NCBI GenBank assembly: GCA_963974915.1
Contig: CAXBES010000004.1
Location: 124,001-188,000, forward strand
Direction of reading: 5' to 3'
Length of the DNA stretch: 64,000 nt
From: CAXBES01 sp963974915
GTDB lineage: Bacteria; Bacteroidota; Bacteroidia; Flavobacteriales; Flavobacteriaceae
The notes under the pieces are model-generated. The model was not told where the DNA came from. It saw nothing but the letters and a program-made list of their open reading frames with translations, and did no database searches. The translations under genes were made by a program, and so were the position numbers. Each line of letters starts with the position of its first letter. The stretch's first letter is position 1. This document shows, in pieces, positions 1 to 9,387 of this stretch.

Positions 1-91
1 TTATTTTTGAGATTGTTATGTAATATTATAACGATTCTTAAGCTAATTTAGGGCATAATATCAAATAAATCACATTGTTAAGAATATTCTT

Positions 92-126
92 AAAAAAAAT
101 ACCCTGCCATAGGCAAGGTATTTTTT
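92..126 (-). terminator. Rho-independent terminator of the OmpA-type gene
   Basis: An imperfect hairpin at 98-122 (arms AATACC/GGTATT plus TGCC/GGCA) is followed, on the minus strand, by a run of T residues. It lies just past the stop of the minus-strand gene at 144. A perfect 16-base palindrome (TTAAGAATATTCTTAA, 78-93) sits directly beyond it; its role is unknown. Confidence 0.7.
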
Positions 127-143
127 ATCATTTATACTTAAAA

Positions 144-1007
144 CTAGTTTCCACCGGTGGCAGAGAGATTTTTCATCTCCTTCTCGATCATATCATAAAA
201 CTGATCGATCTTTGGAAGTACCACAATACGAGTACGTCTGTTAGTAGCTCTGTTCTCTGCAGTAGTGTTAGGCACTAAAGGCACATAATCTGCACGTCCG
301 GCGGCAATTAACCTTCCCGGCTGTACTCCTAAGTCCTCTAAAGCACGTACGATAGCAGTCGCTCTTTTTACACTAAGATCCCAGTTATCCAATAAAACTC
401 CATTTCGGTAAGGTACGTTGTCTGTATGACCTTCTACCATACATTCGAAATCAGGTTTTCCGTTAACTACTTTTGCAACCTTAGCAAGTACTTCGTTTGC
501 TCTGCTTGTAATATTGTAGCTTCCGCTCTTGAATAATAATTTATCTGCGATTGAAATAAATACAACTCCTTTTTCAACATTAATTTCAATGTCAGGGTCG
601 TTAATACCTACTTCACGCTTTAAACTTGTAACCAAAGCAAGAGTAACACTGTCTTTTTTATTTAATGCATCCTGTAATCTTGTGATCTTTAGGTCCTTTT
701 CTTTTAAGCTTTCCAAAGATTTTTCAAGGTTCGTTGCACCTTGAGAGGTCAACATGGTAAGATCTTTTGAACTTTGAATAAGATCTTCATTGGTCTTTTT
801 CATATCTGCCAGACGCTCTTCGAGTGCAGTTGCACGTGCCTCGGCGGCAGCTCTATCGGTTAAACAGCTGTTTAACTTAACTGTTGCCGTGTTTAAGAGA
901 TCTTGTGTGTTTTTTTGTTTAGCCTCTAGTTCTGCATATTGCTTTTTGGAAACACATGATGTGAGTACAAAAGAAGAGCAAACGGCTAATATCAAAAGTC
1001 TTTTCAT
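144..1007 (-). CDS. OmpA family lipoprotein with coiled-coil stalk
   Basis: A peptidoglycan-binding outer-membrane lipoprotein is the likely role. The 287-residue product begins with a lipoprotein signal peptide whose lipobox LTSC ends at Cys18. A charged, Ala/Lys/Glu-rich stretch at about 24-125 looks like a coiled coil. The C-terminal OmpA domain (about 160-275) shows the family pattern GHTDNVP, then NWDLS..RA, then AAGRADYVPL and the NRRTRIVV end. In this family the domain binds diaminopimelate of peptidoglycan. The gene stands alone and has its own terminator. Family call is firm; the cell-envelope anchoring role is inferred. Confidence 0.9.
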   Translation of the reverse strand: MKRLLILAVCSSFVLTSCVSKKQYAELEAKQKNTQDLLNTATVKLNSCLTDRAAAEARATALEERLADMKKTNEDLIQSSKDLTMLTSQGATNLEKSLESLKEKDLKITRLQDALNKKDSVTLALVTSLKREVGINDPDIEINVEKGVVFISIADKLLFKSGSYNITSRANEVLAKVAKVVNGKPDFECMVEGHTDNVPYRNGVLLDNWDLSVKRATAIVRALEDLGVQPGRLIAAGRADYVPLVPNTTAENRATNRRTRIVVLPKIDQFYDMIEKEMKNLSATGGN

Positions 1008-1100
1008 AATTTTTAGATTTCTTTAAGTGTTAAATTGTTATTCAAAATTATTAAATGAACGCCATCTACAATAACGATTAACAATACTTTAAGTAAAATA

Positions 1101-2096
1101 TCAATAACCGTCTTTAAAGTGGTGCTTTTTTCTAATAAAATAGTACCAAACTATAGAGTTTATTCTATAATATTTGGTTTTCTTAGCGTATATCCTTCTC
1201 TTTTTGAGGAATTTACGAATTAGTGTGTAAAAACTAAAATGTGCCTTGAGAATAGCGCTAAAATGTTTAGGTTTTCCTTGAAATAAAAACTGAAATGCCG
1301 CTATGGCATCCAAGATAAGACGGATAAAAATAATCCCCCATACCTTCGCGCCTTTAACGTTTTTTACCAACGCCAACAGGGTGTTTCTGAAGTTGTAAAA
1401 AGTCTTCCTCGGATTTCCCGCTGCAAGTGTCGCTCCTCCCACATGATAGACCACAGAGGCTCCAATATACTTTACCACATTACCATTATTTTGTAATCGC
1501 CAGCATAGATCAATTTCCTCCTGGTGCGCAAAAAAATCTTCATCTAAACCACCAACTTCCCAAAAGACAGTATTCTTTACAAACAAGGCCGCTCCTGTCG
1601 CCCAAAATATAGGAATCGTATCGTTGTATTGCCCTTCATCCAATTCCAGAATATTAAAAATTCGACCGCGACAATACGGATACCCTAAGGCATCAACAAA
1701 TCCGCCGCCTGCACCGGCATATTCAAAATACGCTTTATTCTTATAATCCAGTATTTTTGGTTGGGCGGCAGCGAGAGTTGCATCCTTTCGAAACTCTGAA
1801 ATGACCGGAGTGAGCCAGTTTTCGGTGACTTCTACATCACTATTTAGAAGTACAAGAATATCTTCTGAAACATGCTTGAGCGCATCGTTATATCCTTTTG
1901 CATAGCCGCCGTTGGTTTTATTCTGAATAATTTTTACCGTCGGAAAGTTTTCAGAAATAAACAAAACCGAATCGTCTGTAGAGGCATTATCGGCTACATA
2001 TACAGTAGCTTCTGAAGAATGGCGAATAACCGAAGGTAAGAACTGTGCTAACAATTCCCTTCCATTCCAGTTCAATATAACAACAGCGGTAGTCAT
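1101..2096 (-). CDS. Family 2 glycosyltransferase
   Basis: The 331-residue protein is a GT-A fold glycosyltransferase of family GT2, likely adding a sugar to a surface polysaccharide or rhamnan-like chain. The nucleotide-binding start is VVILNWNG (residues 5-12), the acceptor/metal region is LLNSDVEV with Asp87 in the DXD-like position, and WRLQNNG with a GGLDEDFFAHQEE acceptor loop follows, as in WbbL/rhamnosyltransferase-like members. The C-terminus is basic with hydrophobic patches and may associate with the membrane. No other sugar genes are adjacent, so the substrate cannot be told. Confidence 0.88.
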   Translation of the reverse strand: MTTAVVILNWNGRELLAQFLPSVIRHSSEATVYVADNASTDDSVLFISENFPTVKIIQNKTNGGYAKGYNDALKHVSEDILVLLNSDVEVTENWLTPVISEFRKDATLAAAQPKILDYKNKAYFEYAGAGGGFVDALGYPYCRGRIFNILELDEGQYNDTIPIFWATGAALFVKNTVFWEVGGLDEDFFAHQEEIDLCWRLQNNGNVVKYIGASVVYHVGGATLAAGNPRKTFYNFRNTLLALVKNVKGAKVWGIIFIRLILDAIAAFQFLFQGKPKHFSAILKAHFSFYTLIRKFLKKRRIYAKKTKYYRINSIVWYYFIRKKHHFKDGY

Positions 2097-2101
2097 TGTG
2101 G

Positions 2102-2109
2102 CAAAGATA
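2102..2109 (-). promoter_or_regulatory. Possible -7 element of the glycosyltransferase gene
   Basis: On the minus strand the word TATCTTTG, fitting the Bacteroidota -7 consensus TAnnTTTG, lies 5 bases before the ATG at 2096. If used, the transcript would be nearly leaderless. No good -33 TTG was found, so this is tentative. Confidence 0.35.
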
Positions 2110-2201
2110 ATTTTTTTATGTTCAGAAAGAAGAAGTAGAGAAGAAGAAAGGAATTGGCTTTCAGGTATTCTCTCATCGCTATTTTTCCCCCGATTATATT
2201 C

Positions 2202-2648
2202 TTATTCTTTGTAGTTGGGAATGTCTTTTAAGAAAATGTACTGTTCGTTTGCCTCATCCATTCTACAAAAATAATGATCCATTCCGTTTGTAACCATTAG
2301 ATAGCCTGAATTCAGCACAAGATTATATCGTGCAATTTGATCGAAGGTGTCTTGTGTAATCCTAACTGATGGGGCTTTACATTCAACGATCAGCCTAATG
2401 CTTCCGTCATTATTGTAAACTACAATATCATAGCGTTTAGTAGTGTTGTGAAGCTTCAGTTGTTTTTCGACGTTGATATGTGAAGTAGGATAGTTTTTTT
2501 CAGAAATTAAGTGTTGCAGAACATGTTGACGAACCCATTCTTCGGGAGTAAGTACCAGAAATTTTTTTCGAATTACATCAAAAATCAATCGTTTGTTTTC
2601 GTTACTTTTGAATCGAAATTCATAATCCGGGAAGTTAAGTTTCTGCAT
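2202..2648 (-). CDS. HsdR N-terminal-domain-like protein (PD-(D/E)XK fold)
   Basis: This 148-residue protein resembles only the N-terminal nuclease domain of type I restriction subunit HsdR. The putative catalytic residues are visible: Asp74 in KRYDIVVY and Glu89/Lys91 in IVECKAP, a PD-(D/E)XK arrangement. No helicase, methylase or specificity subunit lies nearby, so it is not part of a restriction system here. It is divergent from holA with 74 bases between, an arrangement I have seen in other flavobacteria; a housekeeping DNA-related role is possible but unproven. Confidence 0.8.
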   Translation of the reverse strand: MQKLNFPDYEFRFKSNENKRLIFDVIRKKFLVLTPEEWVRQHVLQHLISEKNYPTSHINVEKQLKLHNTTKRYDIVVYNNDGSIRLIVECKAPSVRITQDTFDQIARYNLVLNSGYLMVTNGMDHYFCRMDEANEQYIFLKDIPNYKE

Positions 2649-2722
2649 ATCGCAAAGTAACAGTTTCCGAAGGAAAAATCATAGAAATCGTTGTTCGTAC
2701 TTCGAAAAAGCCAATTCACAAA

Positions 2723-3727
2723 ATGCCTTTAGATAAAGCCAAGCAAATAGTAAACAGCATTAAGCAGGGGGATATTAAACCGGTTTATTTTTTGATGGGT
2801 GAAGAAGCGTACTATATTGATGCTATTTCTAACTTTATTGAAGCGACCGTGCTTTCGGAAGAAGAAAAGGGATTTAATCAGATGGTGCTCTACGGACGAG
2901 ATGTATCTATAGAAGATATTGTGAGTAATGCCAAGCGGTATCCAATGATGGCCGAAAAACAGGTAGTTATCGTAAAGGAAGCCCAGGATCTTTCGCGTAC
3001 CATAGAGAATTTGGTGAGTTATGTTGAAAATCCGCAGCCTACCACAGTCTTGGTTCTTTGTTATAAGTACAAATCGCTCGACAAGCGTAAGAAGCTATCA
3101 AAGTCTATTGCCAAAAACGGAATTATTTTCGAGAGTAAAAAGTTATATGAAAATCAGGTTCCCGATTGGATCAGGCGTGTCTTGGCGGGTAGGGGTTATA
3201 CCATTACTCCTAAGGCAGCTCAAATGCTTGTTGAATTTTTAGGTAATGATCTTGGGAAAGTAAATAATGAGCTTGAAAAATTACAACTTATCATAAAACC
3301 GGGGGAACAAATAACGCCACAGCTTATTGAGGAAAATATTGGGATAAGTAAAGATTTTAATAATTTCGAACTGCAAAATGCTATCGGCTCCAGAGATCTG
3401 AAGAAGGCCTTTTCAATCGTTCAGTATTTTGGACAAAATACCAAGAATCATCCTATGGTAATGACCATAGCCTTGTTGTATAGCTTCTTTTCAAAATTAT
3501 TAAAGTATCACGCATTGTCTAATAAAAAGGAAGCTCCTAAAGCACTCGGGGTAAGTCCGTATTTCATCAAAGATTACGAACTTGCCGCACGTAACTATCC
3601 AATGAAAAAGGTGAGTAGTATTATTGCTTCAATTAGAGAAGTTGATATGAAAAGCAAGGGGGTTGGAGCGGCCAATTTATCGCAGGGAGATCTTCTGAAA
3701 GAGTTGTTGGTGAAAATTTTTAATTAG
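2723..3727 (+). CDS. holA: DNA polymerase III subunit delta
   Basis: The delta subunit of the clamp loader opens the beta sliding clamp during replication. The 334-residue length is normal. The N-terminus carries the family pattern KPVYFLMGEEAYYIDAI (about 19-35), followed by a RecA-like region ending VLVLCYKYKSLDKRKK, and the C-terminal part has the helical collar pattern NFELQNAIGSRDLKKAF..HPMVMTIALLYSFFSKLLKYH. The 3' end overlaps the convergent DUF6090 gene by 8 bases. No close alternative start was seen. Confidence 0.9.
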   Translation: MPLDKAKQIVNSIKQGDIKPVYFLMGEEAYYIDAISNFIEATVLSEEEKGFNQMVLYGRDVSIEDIVSNAKRYPMMAEKQVVIVKEAQDLSRTIENLVSYVENPQPTTVLVLCYKYKSLDKRKKLSKSIAKNGIIFESKKLYENQVPDWIRRVLAGRGYTITPKAAQMLVEFLGNDLGKVNNELEKLQLIIKPGEQITPQLIEENIGISKDFNNFELQNAIGSRDLKKAFSIVQYFGQNTKNHPMVMTIALLYSFFSKLLKYHALSNKKEAPKALGVSPYFIKDYELAARNYPMKKVSSIIASIREVDMKSKGVGAANLSQGDLLKELLVKIFN

Positions 3728-4454
3728 TATTGACCTTGTCTCTTTCTTCTAAGGCTATTAAGATCGCTTTAGCATCTTTTTTATATTGTTTAAGAATGGA
3801 TAAGTAGTTTTTGTTCGCCAGTATATTATAATAGGTAGCTCTGTTTTTAAAATCGGGATCTTCAGAAATATATTTAGTAAAACGAGGATCTTGCTTTCCA
3901 CTCATAATGGCTGTGAACCAAGGGTAATTATCCCTCCAGTTTTTTACATTGTCTATAGTGTTTTCTTTTACTTCATTTCCTAATTCTTTCAGGAAAGAGG
4001 TATAAGCATTGTAAAATTGTACCACGTCAGCAATAAGTGTATCATTTTGCACCGTACTATTCTGGTTAAAACTCTTTAGTTGAAGATACCCTTTGTCGTT
4101 TATAGACATTGGGAAATAGGAGGTGATTAACGAAGGGCAGAACAAGCATTTTTGGTAATCTTCGATGGTATATTCGTCTTTAACAATTTTGTCGAGTACT
4201 TTTTCGCGATCACCATAGTTTTTGATCGCCAAATTGACCAACAATGTGTCTCGTTTCAGGTCGTAATGCACATTGGATAAAATTGAATTTAGCGCGATAT
4301 TTTCTCTTTTCTGCTCGTTCTTATTGTTAATGTTTAACGCGATAAGAATCCCTAACACAACAAGAATAATTTCTCCTATAGCATAAAGAAGATACCTTCC
4401 AATTCTACCGGAAGTAATTGTTCTTAACTTGAGATTTGTAAATCTGCCGGCCAT
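3720..4454 (-). CDS. DUF6090 family membrane protein
   Basis: The 244-residue product starts with the signature I associate with the DUF6090 family: a short basic leader, then one membrane segment at about 23-46 (GRYLLYAIGEIILVVLGILI) closing with ALNINN. The remainder is a helical, charged soluble domain with no recognised catalytic motif. Function of the family is unknown. Its ATG lies 1 base after the stop of the DoxX gene upstream, so the two are almost certainly co-transcribed. It overlaps the end of holA by 8 bases. Confidence 0.75.
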   Translation of the reverse strand: MAGRFTNLKLRTITSGRIGRYLLYAIGEIILVVLGILIALNINNKNEQKRENIALNSILSNVHYDLKRDTLLVNLAIKNYGDREKVLDKIVKDEYTIEDYQKCLFCPSLITSYFPMSINDKGYLQLKSFNQNSTVQNDTLIADVVQFYNAYTSFLKELGNEVKENTIDNVKNWRDNYPWFTAIMSGKQDPRFTKYISEDPDFKNRATYYNILANKNYLSILKQYKKDAKAILIALEERDKVNTN

Positions 4455-4455
4455 T

Positions 4456-4827
4456 TTATTTTCTGCTTACTGAATACTTTCCTGCTCCCACCAATGCAAT
4501 CACTATAAACGCACAGAGATAAAGGAGTGCTTTTTCTTTTGTGCCGAAGGGATCTGCCCCGTGTACTACAAAGGCAGCTACTGCCATCGTAATTATTGTT
4601 GGGATTGCTGCCAACCTCGTTCTAAAACCTATGAGTACCAAAATAGGACAAATGGCTTCACCAATTACCGTAAGAATTAATGAGAGTGTCGAGCCGATGC
4701 CTATGGGATCACCAAAATCGAGATTCCCCTGAATTAGGTTCATTAATTTAGGTATTCCATGTGTTAACATCATTGCCGAAAATCCAACTCGTAATAATAG
4801 TAATCCAAAGTGATAAGTAGAGGTCAT
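4456..4827 (-). CDS. DoxX family membrane protein
   Basis: A 123-residue integral membrane protein with four predicted hydrophobic segments. The start FGLLLLRVGFSAMMLTHGIPKL is typical of DoxX/SURF4-like proteins, and IGEAICPILVLIGFRTRLAAIPTIITM with a later VHGADPFGTKEKALLYL matches the second half of the fold. Family members are linked to redox or quinone membrane processes but the molecular role is not settled. It heads a two-gene unit with the DUF6090 gene. A second DoxX gene lies at 15508. Confidence 0.85.
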   Translation of the reverse strand: MTSTYHFGLLLLRVGFSAMMLTHGIPKLMNLIQGNLDFGDPIGIGSTLSLILTVIGEAICPILVLIGFRTRLAAIPTIITMAVAAFVVHGADPFGTKEKALLYLCAFIVIALVGAGKYSVSRK

Positions 4828-5018
4828 AGGTTTGGTTATTGTTAGAATCTAAAAATATGAAATTATTTTATCCTCATAACCTTTTCATTACCTAAAGTTA
4901 AAATTGAACGAATTTTTCAACTATGAGCTTTAAAAATCTTCATGTTCAATTAAAGTTTAGCTAAGACTATAGGCACAAAGCCTAATTAATTTAGCCAAAA
5001 ATCTAAATAAACTTAAAA

Positions 5019-8000
5019 ATGAAAAAACTTACGCTATTAGTCTTATTAGTAGTAAACTCAATTTGTGTTTCACAAATTGCGTTAAATGCCACGAGTCTGG
5101 TGGAAACACCATTAAAAAAAATTACAAATACGTTCCTTCAGGACCAAGCTTCTGTCTTCACAAATAGTTCAAGTGACCTGGTTATTACGGAAATATTTTC
5201 GGGTCAGGCAGGTACAGATCTAACCGCAGATTGGTTCGAAATCACAAACAATGGTACAACAGCATGGGTATCGGGAGTGGATCCGGATATTTACTACGAT
5301 GATGAATCTGCAGATCCAACTACCGCAGATATTGTTCAGGGAATTACCGAAATCCAACCGGGAAGTTCAGTTATTGTATTGATAACAGGAGATACAAGTG
5401 ATATAACAACTTTTGTTGATGTTTGGAGTCCGGTGATCGATTTAACCGGAGTTGAAATTGGATATTCAGATGGCGCCGGATTGGGAGCCGGGGGAGATGC
5501 AGTAAACATTTGGTTAGGTGATCCTAATACTTCTGCTCCCATTGCAACCGAAGCTTATCCGGATACTTCGGCTAACGACGGACAATCATACGATAACGAG
5601 CTTGATGCATTTAGTACTGTAGGAAATGCTAATGGTGCCGTGCAAACTATAGCTCTTGGAGGCGCCAGTGCCGACGTACCTAATATAGGGTCACCTGGAA
5701 ACGGACCGGCAATTCCATTATTAGCAGAATTGGTTATTACTGAAATATTTTCTGGTCAGGAGGGTGCAGATTTAACTGCCGACTGGTTCGAAATTGAAAA
5801 CACAGGTGCTACGGCATGGGTCTCGGGAGTAGATGAAGATTTATACTATGACGATGATTCTGCCGATCCAACTGCTGCGGATCTTATTCAAGGGGTTACT
5901 CAAATTCAACCCGGAGGACGCGCAATTGTTCTCATTACAGGTGACGTTGGAGATATTTCAACGTTTAACAGCGTATGGAGCCCGGTAATTGATATAACAG
6001 GAATTGAAGTGGGTTACACAGATGGTTCGGGACTTGGTGCCGGCGGTGATGCTGTAACACTATGGATGGGTGACCCGGCAACGACCTCTCCCGTAGATAG
6101 TGCTTCATATCCCGATACTGCAGCTAACGATGGTCAATCGTATGATGTAGAACTTGCCGAATTTAGTGTTGTTGGAAACGCAAACAATGCTGTTGAAACT
6201 CTTGCCTTAGGTGGAGCGAGTGCTAACGTTCCTAATATCGGTTCTCCGGGGAATGGAATTGCTCCAACATTATCCACCATTCAGTTTTCTGATGCTTATT
6301 TATCTGTTTCTGAAGATGGAGGTTCTGTAAATATCATCGTTGATATCACAGATGCACCATCTGCCGATGCCACCGTAGAAGTGTCATTACTTTCGGGAGG
6401 TACGGCTGTAGAGGGAACAGATTTCACTTTTGCCACTACCGAAACCTTAACTTTTCTTGCAGGAAGTACAGATTCGCAAATGGTTACTATTCCAATTCTT
6501 AACAACTCAGACGATAATAGTGATGTGTTTTTTGTCGTAGGGTTGCAAAATGTTTCTAACGCAGCATTAAACGGACAAGATGTGTTTTCGGTATATATTT
6601 TAGATGAAGATACAGTTGTTCCTTCTGGAGATACAACACAACTGGATGTTAATTATTTAAATAGTTACTTGGTAGATGCTTCAGGAACTGCAGAAATCAC
6701 AGCATACGATGCTACTTCACAACGCCTTTTTGTAACGAATTCAACATCTATAGAAGCATTAGATTTTTCAGACCCGAATAACATACTGTCAATTGGTTCG
6801 TTCGATATTTCAACTATTGGAAGTGGAGTACAAAGCGTTGCCGTTAGTAATGGAATCGTTGCCGCCGCAGTTGCAGCTAATGATCCAACAGATAATGGAT
6901 TCGTACTTTTTGGAGATATTGACGGAAATAATACATTCACGGTAGAGGTAGGTTCATTACCAGATATGCTTACATTTTCACCCGACGGAACTAAATTGCT
7001 GGTTGCTAATGAAGGTCAGCCGAGCGATGACTATTCATTCGATCCTGAAGGAACTATTTCTGTAATCGATGTTAGTGGTGGTCTGGGAAGTATTTCCCAA
7101 GCTGATGTTGTCACCTTGAATTTTAACGATTTCGATGCGCAGCAAAGCGCTTTAGAAGCTGCCGGAGTTAGGATCTTTGGACCGGGTTCTTCAGTCTCTC
7201 AGGATCTGGAGCCGGAATACATAGCAGTTTCTAATGATTCTGAAAAAGCCTATGTGTCACTTCAAGAGAATAATGCCTATGCGATCATTGATCTAATTAC
7301 GCTCGAAATCACCGATGTTATTTCCTTCGGATTAAAAGATCACAGTCTTCCCGAGAATTCTATGGATACTTCAGACGAAATGGATTTTATATTCAATGCC
7401 TCATGGCCGGTTAAAGGAATGTATATGCCTGATGCTATTTCATTTTACAATGTAGGAGGAGTAGATTATATCGTTACTGCAAACGAAGGAGATGCCCGCG
7501 AATACGGAGCCTTGGAAGAAGAACGAAAAATTGGAGATACAGATTACATTCTGGACCCAACTGTTTTTGCAGACATTTCAGTGTTAGAAATGGAAACCAA
7601 TCTTGGTGATATTGCTGTTACCAATGCGTCGGGAGATATAGACAATGATGGGGATTTTGACGAAATTCACGTGTTTGGTGGAAGATCGTTTAGTATTTTT
7701 GAAGCTGCAACCGGAACACTTGTTTATGATTCTGGTAATGACTTTGAGGTGATTACAGCTGCAGATACGACTTATGGTGCGATTTTTAATGCCAGCAACT
7801 CAAATAACACTCCAAAAAACAGAAGTGATAATAAAGGTCCTGAGCCGGAAGGAGTTCTGGTTAAGGAATTAAACAATGAATTTTATGCCTTTATTTTATT
7901 AGAGCGAGTAGGAGGAATGATGGTGTACAATATCACGAATCCGTCGAATCCTCAATTCCTTCAATATGTTAACAACAGAGATGCTGTTGCAGGAGGAACT

Positions 8001-8366
8001 GAAGGAGGGGATCTTGGACCCGAAGGAGTTGCGTTTGTAGATACATCCGATAGTCCAACAGGAACAGCTTTAGTAATATTATCAAACGAGGTTAGTGCCA
8101 CTTTAAGTGTATATAGTTTGGATAATATCGTGCTTTCAACCGAAGAGTTCGATTTTGATTATGGGAAGACTTTTAGTATCTATCCTAACCCAACTAAAAA
8201 TAACATATTTTTTAGTACTCCAAGTGATTATAAAATTTATGATATCACTGGAAGACAAGTGCTTTCAAAAAGGAATGCTGCCTCAATGGATGTAAGCAGC
8301 CTTAATAGCGGTACCTATATAATTAACAATGCAAATGGTGAATCGCAAAAATTAATTATCGAGTAA
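5019..8366 (+). CDS. Secreted choice-of-anchor I protein with T9SS sorting domain
   Basis: A 1115-residue exported protein. A signal peptide (about 1-19) is followed by two tandem copies of a module of about 170 residues, each opening LVITEIFSGQ (54 and 238), which look like lamin-tail/LTD-type beta domains. A Calx-beta-like segment lies at about 410-520, then a long beta-propeller-like region (about 540-1040) resembling the choice-of-anchor I domain that is often fused to phosphatases. The C-terminus (IYPNP from 1054, then YDITGRQVL and GTYIINN) is a type A T9SS sorting signal for surface export. Substrate is unknown; acidic and Asp-rich, so calcium binding is plausible. Confidence 0.85.
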   Translation: MKKLTLLVLLVVNSICVSQIALNATSLVETPLKKITNTFLQDQASVFTNSSSDLVITEIFSGQAGTDLTADWFEITNNGTTAWVSGVDPDIYYDDESADPTTADIVQGITEIQPGSSVIVLITGDTSDITTFVDVWSPVIDLTGVEIGYSDGAGLGAGGDAVNIWLGDPNTSAPIATEAYPDTSANDGQSYDNELDAFSTVGNANGAVQTIALGGASADVPNIGSPGNGPAIPLLAELVITEIFSGQEGADLTADWFEIENTGATAWVSGVDEDLYYDDDSADPTAADLIQGVTQIQPGGRAIVLITGDVGDISTFNSVWSPVIDITGIEVGYTDGSGLGAGGDAVTLWMGDPATTSPVDSASYPDTAANDGQSYDVELAEFSVVGNANNAVETLALGGASANVPNIGSPGNGIAPTLSTIQFSDAYLSVSEDGGSVNIIVDITDAPSADATVEVSLLSGGTAVEGTDFTFATTETLTFLAGSTDSQMVTIPILNNSDDNSDVFFVVGLQNVSNAALNGQDVFSVYILDEDTVVPSGDTTQLDVNYLNSYLVDASGTAEITAYDATSQRLFVTNSTSIEALDFSDPNNILSIGSFDISTIGSGVQSVAVSNGIVAAAVAANDPTDNGFVLFGDIDGNNTFTVEVGSLPDMLTFSPDGTKLLVANEGQPSDDYSFDPEGTISVIDVSGGLGSISQADVVTLNFNDFDAQQSALEAAGVRIFGPGSSVSQDLEPEYIAVSNDSEKAYVSLQENNAYAIIDLITLEITDVISFGLKDHSLPENSMDTSDEMDFIFNASWPVKGMYMPDAISFYNVGGVDYIVTANEGDAREYGALEEERKIGDTDYILDPTVFADISVLEMETNLGDIAVTNASGDIDNDGDFDEIHVFGGRSFSIFEAATGTLVYDSGNDFEVITAADTTYGAIFNASNSNNTPKNRSDNKGPEPEGVLVKELNNEFYAFILLERVGGMMVYNITNPSNPQFLQYVNNRDAVAGGTEGGDLGPEGVAFVDTSDSPTGTALVILSNEVSATLSVYSLDNIVLSTEEFDFDYGKTFSIYPNPTKNNIFFSTPSDYKIYDITGRQVLSKRNAASMDVSSLNSGTYIINNANGESQKLIIE

Positions 8367-8386
8367 CATTTTTTCGATCATAGTCT

Positions 8387-8425
8387 AAAACCCGTCTTGC
8401 TTAAGTAAGGCGGGTTTTATTTTTT
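8387..8425 (+). terminator. Terminator after the T9SS protein gene
   Basis: An imperfect hairpin (AAAACCCG at 8387-8394 against CGGGTTTT at 8410-8417, with CTT/AAG inside) is followed by a T-rich tract. It separates the large exported protein gene from the menaquinone operon. Confidence 0.75.
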
Positions 8426-8430
8426 AGATG

Positions 8431-8438
8431 TATTTTTG
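8431..8438 (+). promoter_or_regulatory. Possible -7 element of the men operon
   Basis: TATTTTTG matches TAnnTTTG and lies 19 bases before the menA ATG, right behind the preceding terminator. A clear -33 TTG is not present at the expected distance. Confidence 0.4.
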
Positions 8439-8457
8439 CTTTTTCAAATAAGCATAG

Positions 8458-9360
8458 ATGACAAAAATTAAAGTGTGGATCTCTGCCGCACGATTACGAA
8501 CTTTACCGTTGTCAATTTCGGGGATTGTAACTGCAGGTGCGGCTGCCTTAAGTGTGGACAGTTTTTCTTCAACTGTATTCGTTTTAGCCCTTATTACAAC
8601 TTTAGGATTTCAAGTTTTATCAAATTTTGCCAATGATTATGGAGATGGTGTTAAGGGAACAGACAGTGCGGGGCGTATTGGTCCGGCGCGTGCACTTCAA
8701 AGTGGTTTACTTACTGCCAAAGAACTCAAACATGGAATGATCATCACAGCTGTGCTAACATTACTCGTTGCTAGTATGCTAATTTTTGCCGCCTTTGGGA
8801 ATAATAATTTTTTGCTTTCTTTCCTCTTTTTTAACCTGGGAATTGCCGCCATTATCGCGGCCGTTAAATACACCGTAGGGAAGTCGGCTTATGGTTACAA
8901 AGCCCTTGGTGATGTTTTTGTTTTTATTTTCTTCGGAATAGTGGGTGTAATGGGATGTTATTTCCTTTTTACTCAGGATTTCGGAAACGCAATTGTACTC
9001 CCTGCAATTACCATTGGATTGCTTAGTGTAGCAGTACTGAATTTGAATAATATGCGAGATAGACTCTCTGATGCTGCCGTAAATAAGAATACACTCGCGG
9101 TTTTGTTAGGGGAAAGAAGGGTGAAACTCTATCATACTGCTCTTATATTGGTTGCCTTTGCCTGCGCGGCATTATATTTTTATTTAGGCGCTGCCAGTGC
9201 TCTTGAATATTTACCCTTGATCGCCTTTATACCGTTATTTTTGAACCTTTATAAGGTTTACAAAAATGAGTCACCCGCCTTGTTGGATCCCGAATTAAAA
9301 AAAGTTGCTTTGAGCACTTTTTTGTTCTCAGTATTATTTTTTGTGACCACTTTGCTTTAA
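8458..9360 (+). CDS. menA: 1,4-dihydroxy-2-naphthoate polyprenyltransferase
   Basis: MenA attaches the prenyl tail to 1,4-dihydroxy-2-naphthoate, giving demethylmenaquinone in the inner membrane. The 300-residue UbiA-superfamily protein starts ISAARLRTLPLSISG and carries the Asp-rich first motif NDYGDGVKGTD (about 60-70), the family mark of MenA, and a second motif LNNMRD..SD (about 197-208). About eight hydrophobic segments are visible. It is the first gene of a same-strand run with menC and menE, which supports the assignment. Confidence 0.93.
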   Translation: MTKIKVWISAARLRTLPLSISGIVTAGAAALSVDSFSSTVFVLALITTLGFQVLSNFANDYGDGVKGTDSAGRIGPARALQSGLLTAKELKHGMIITAVLTLLVASMLIFAAFGNNNFLLSFLFFNLGIAAIIAAVKYTVGKSAYGYKALGDVFVFIFFGIVGVMGCYFLFTQDFGNAIVLPAITIGLLSVAVLNLNNMRDRLSDAAVNKNTLAVLLGERRVKLYHTALILVAFACAALYFYLGAASALEYLPLIAFIPLFLNLYKVYKNESPALLDPELKKVALSTFLFSVLFFVTTLL

Positions 9361-9387
9361 ATTTATGCAACCGAAAAAATTAAACGC

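Noticed and set aside
2202..2648. Restriction-modification system
   Set aside because: Only an HsdR-N-like domain is present; no helicase, methylase or specificity gene is near.
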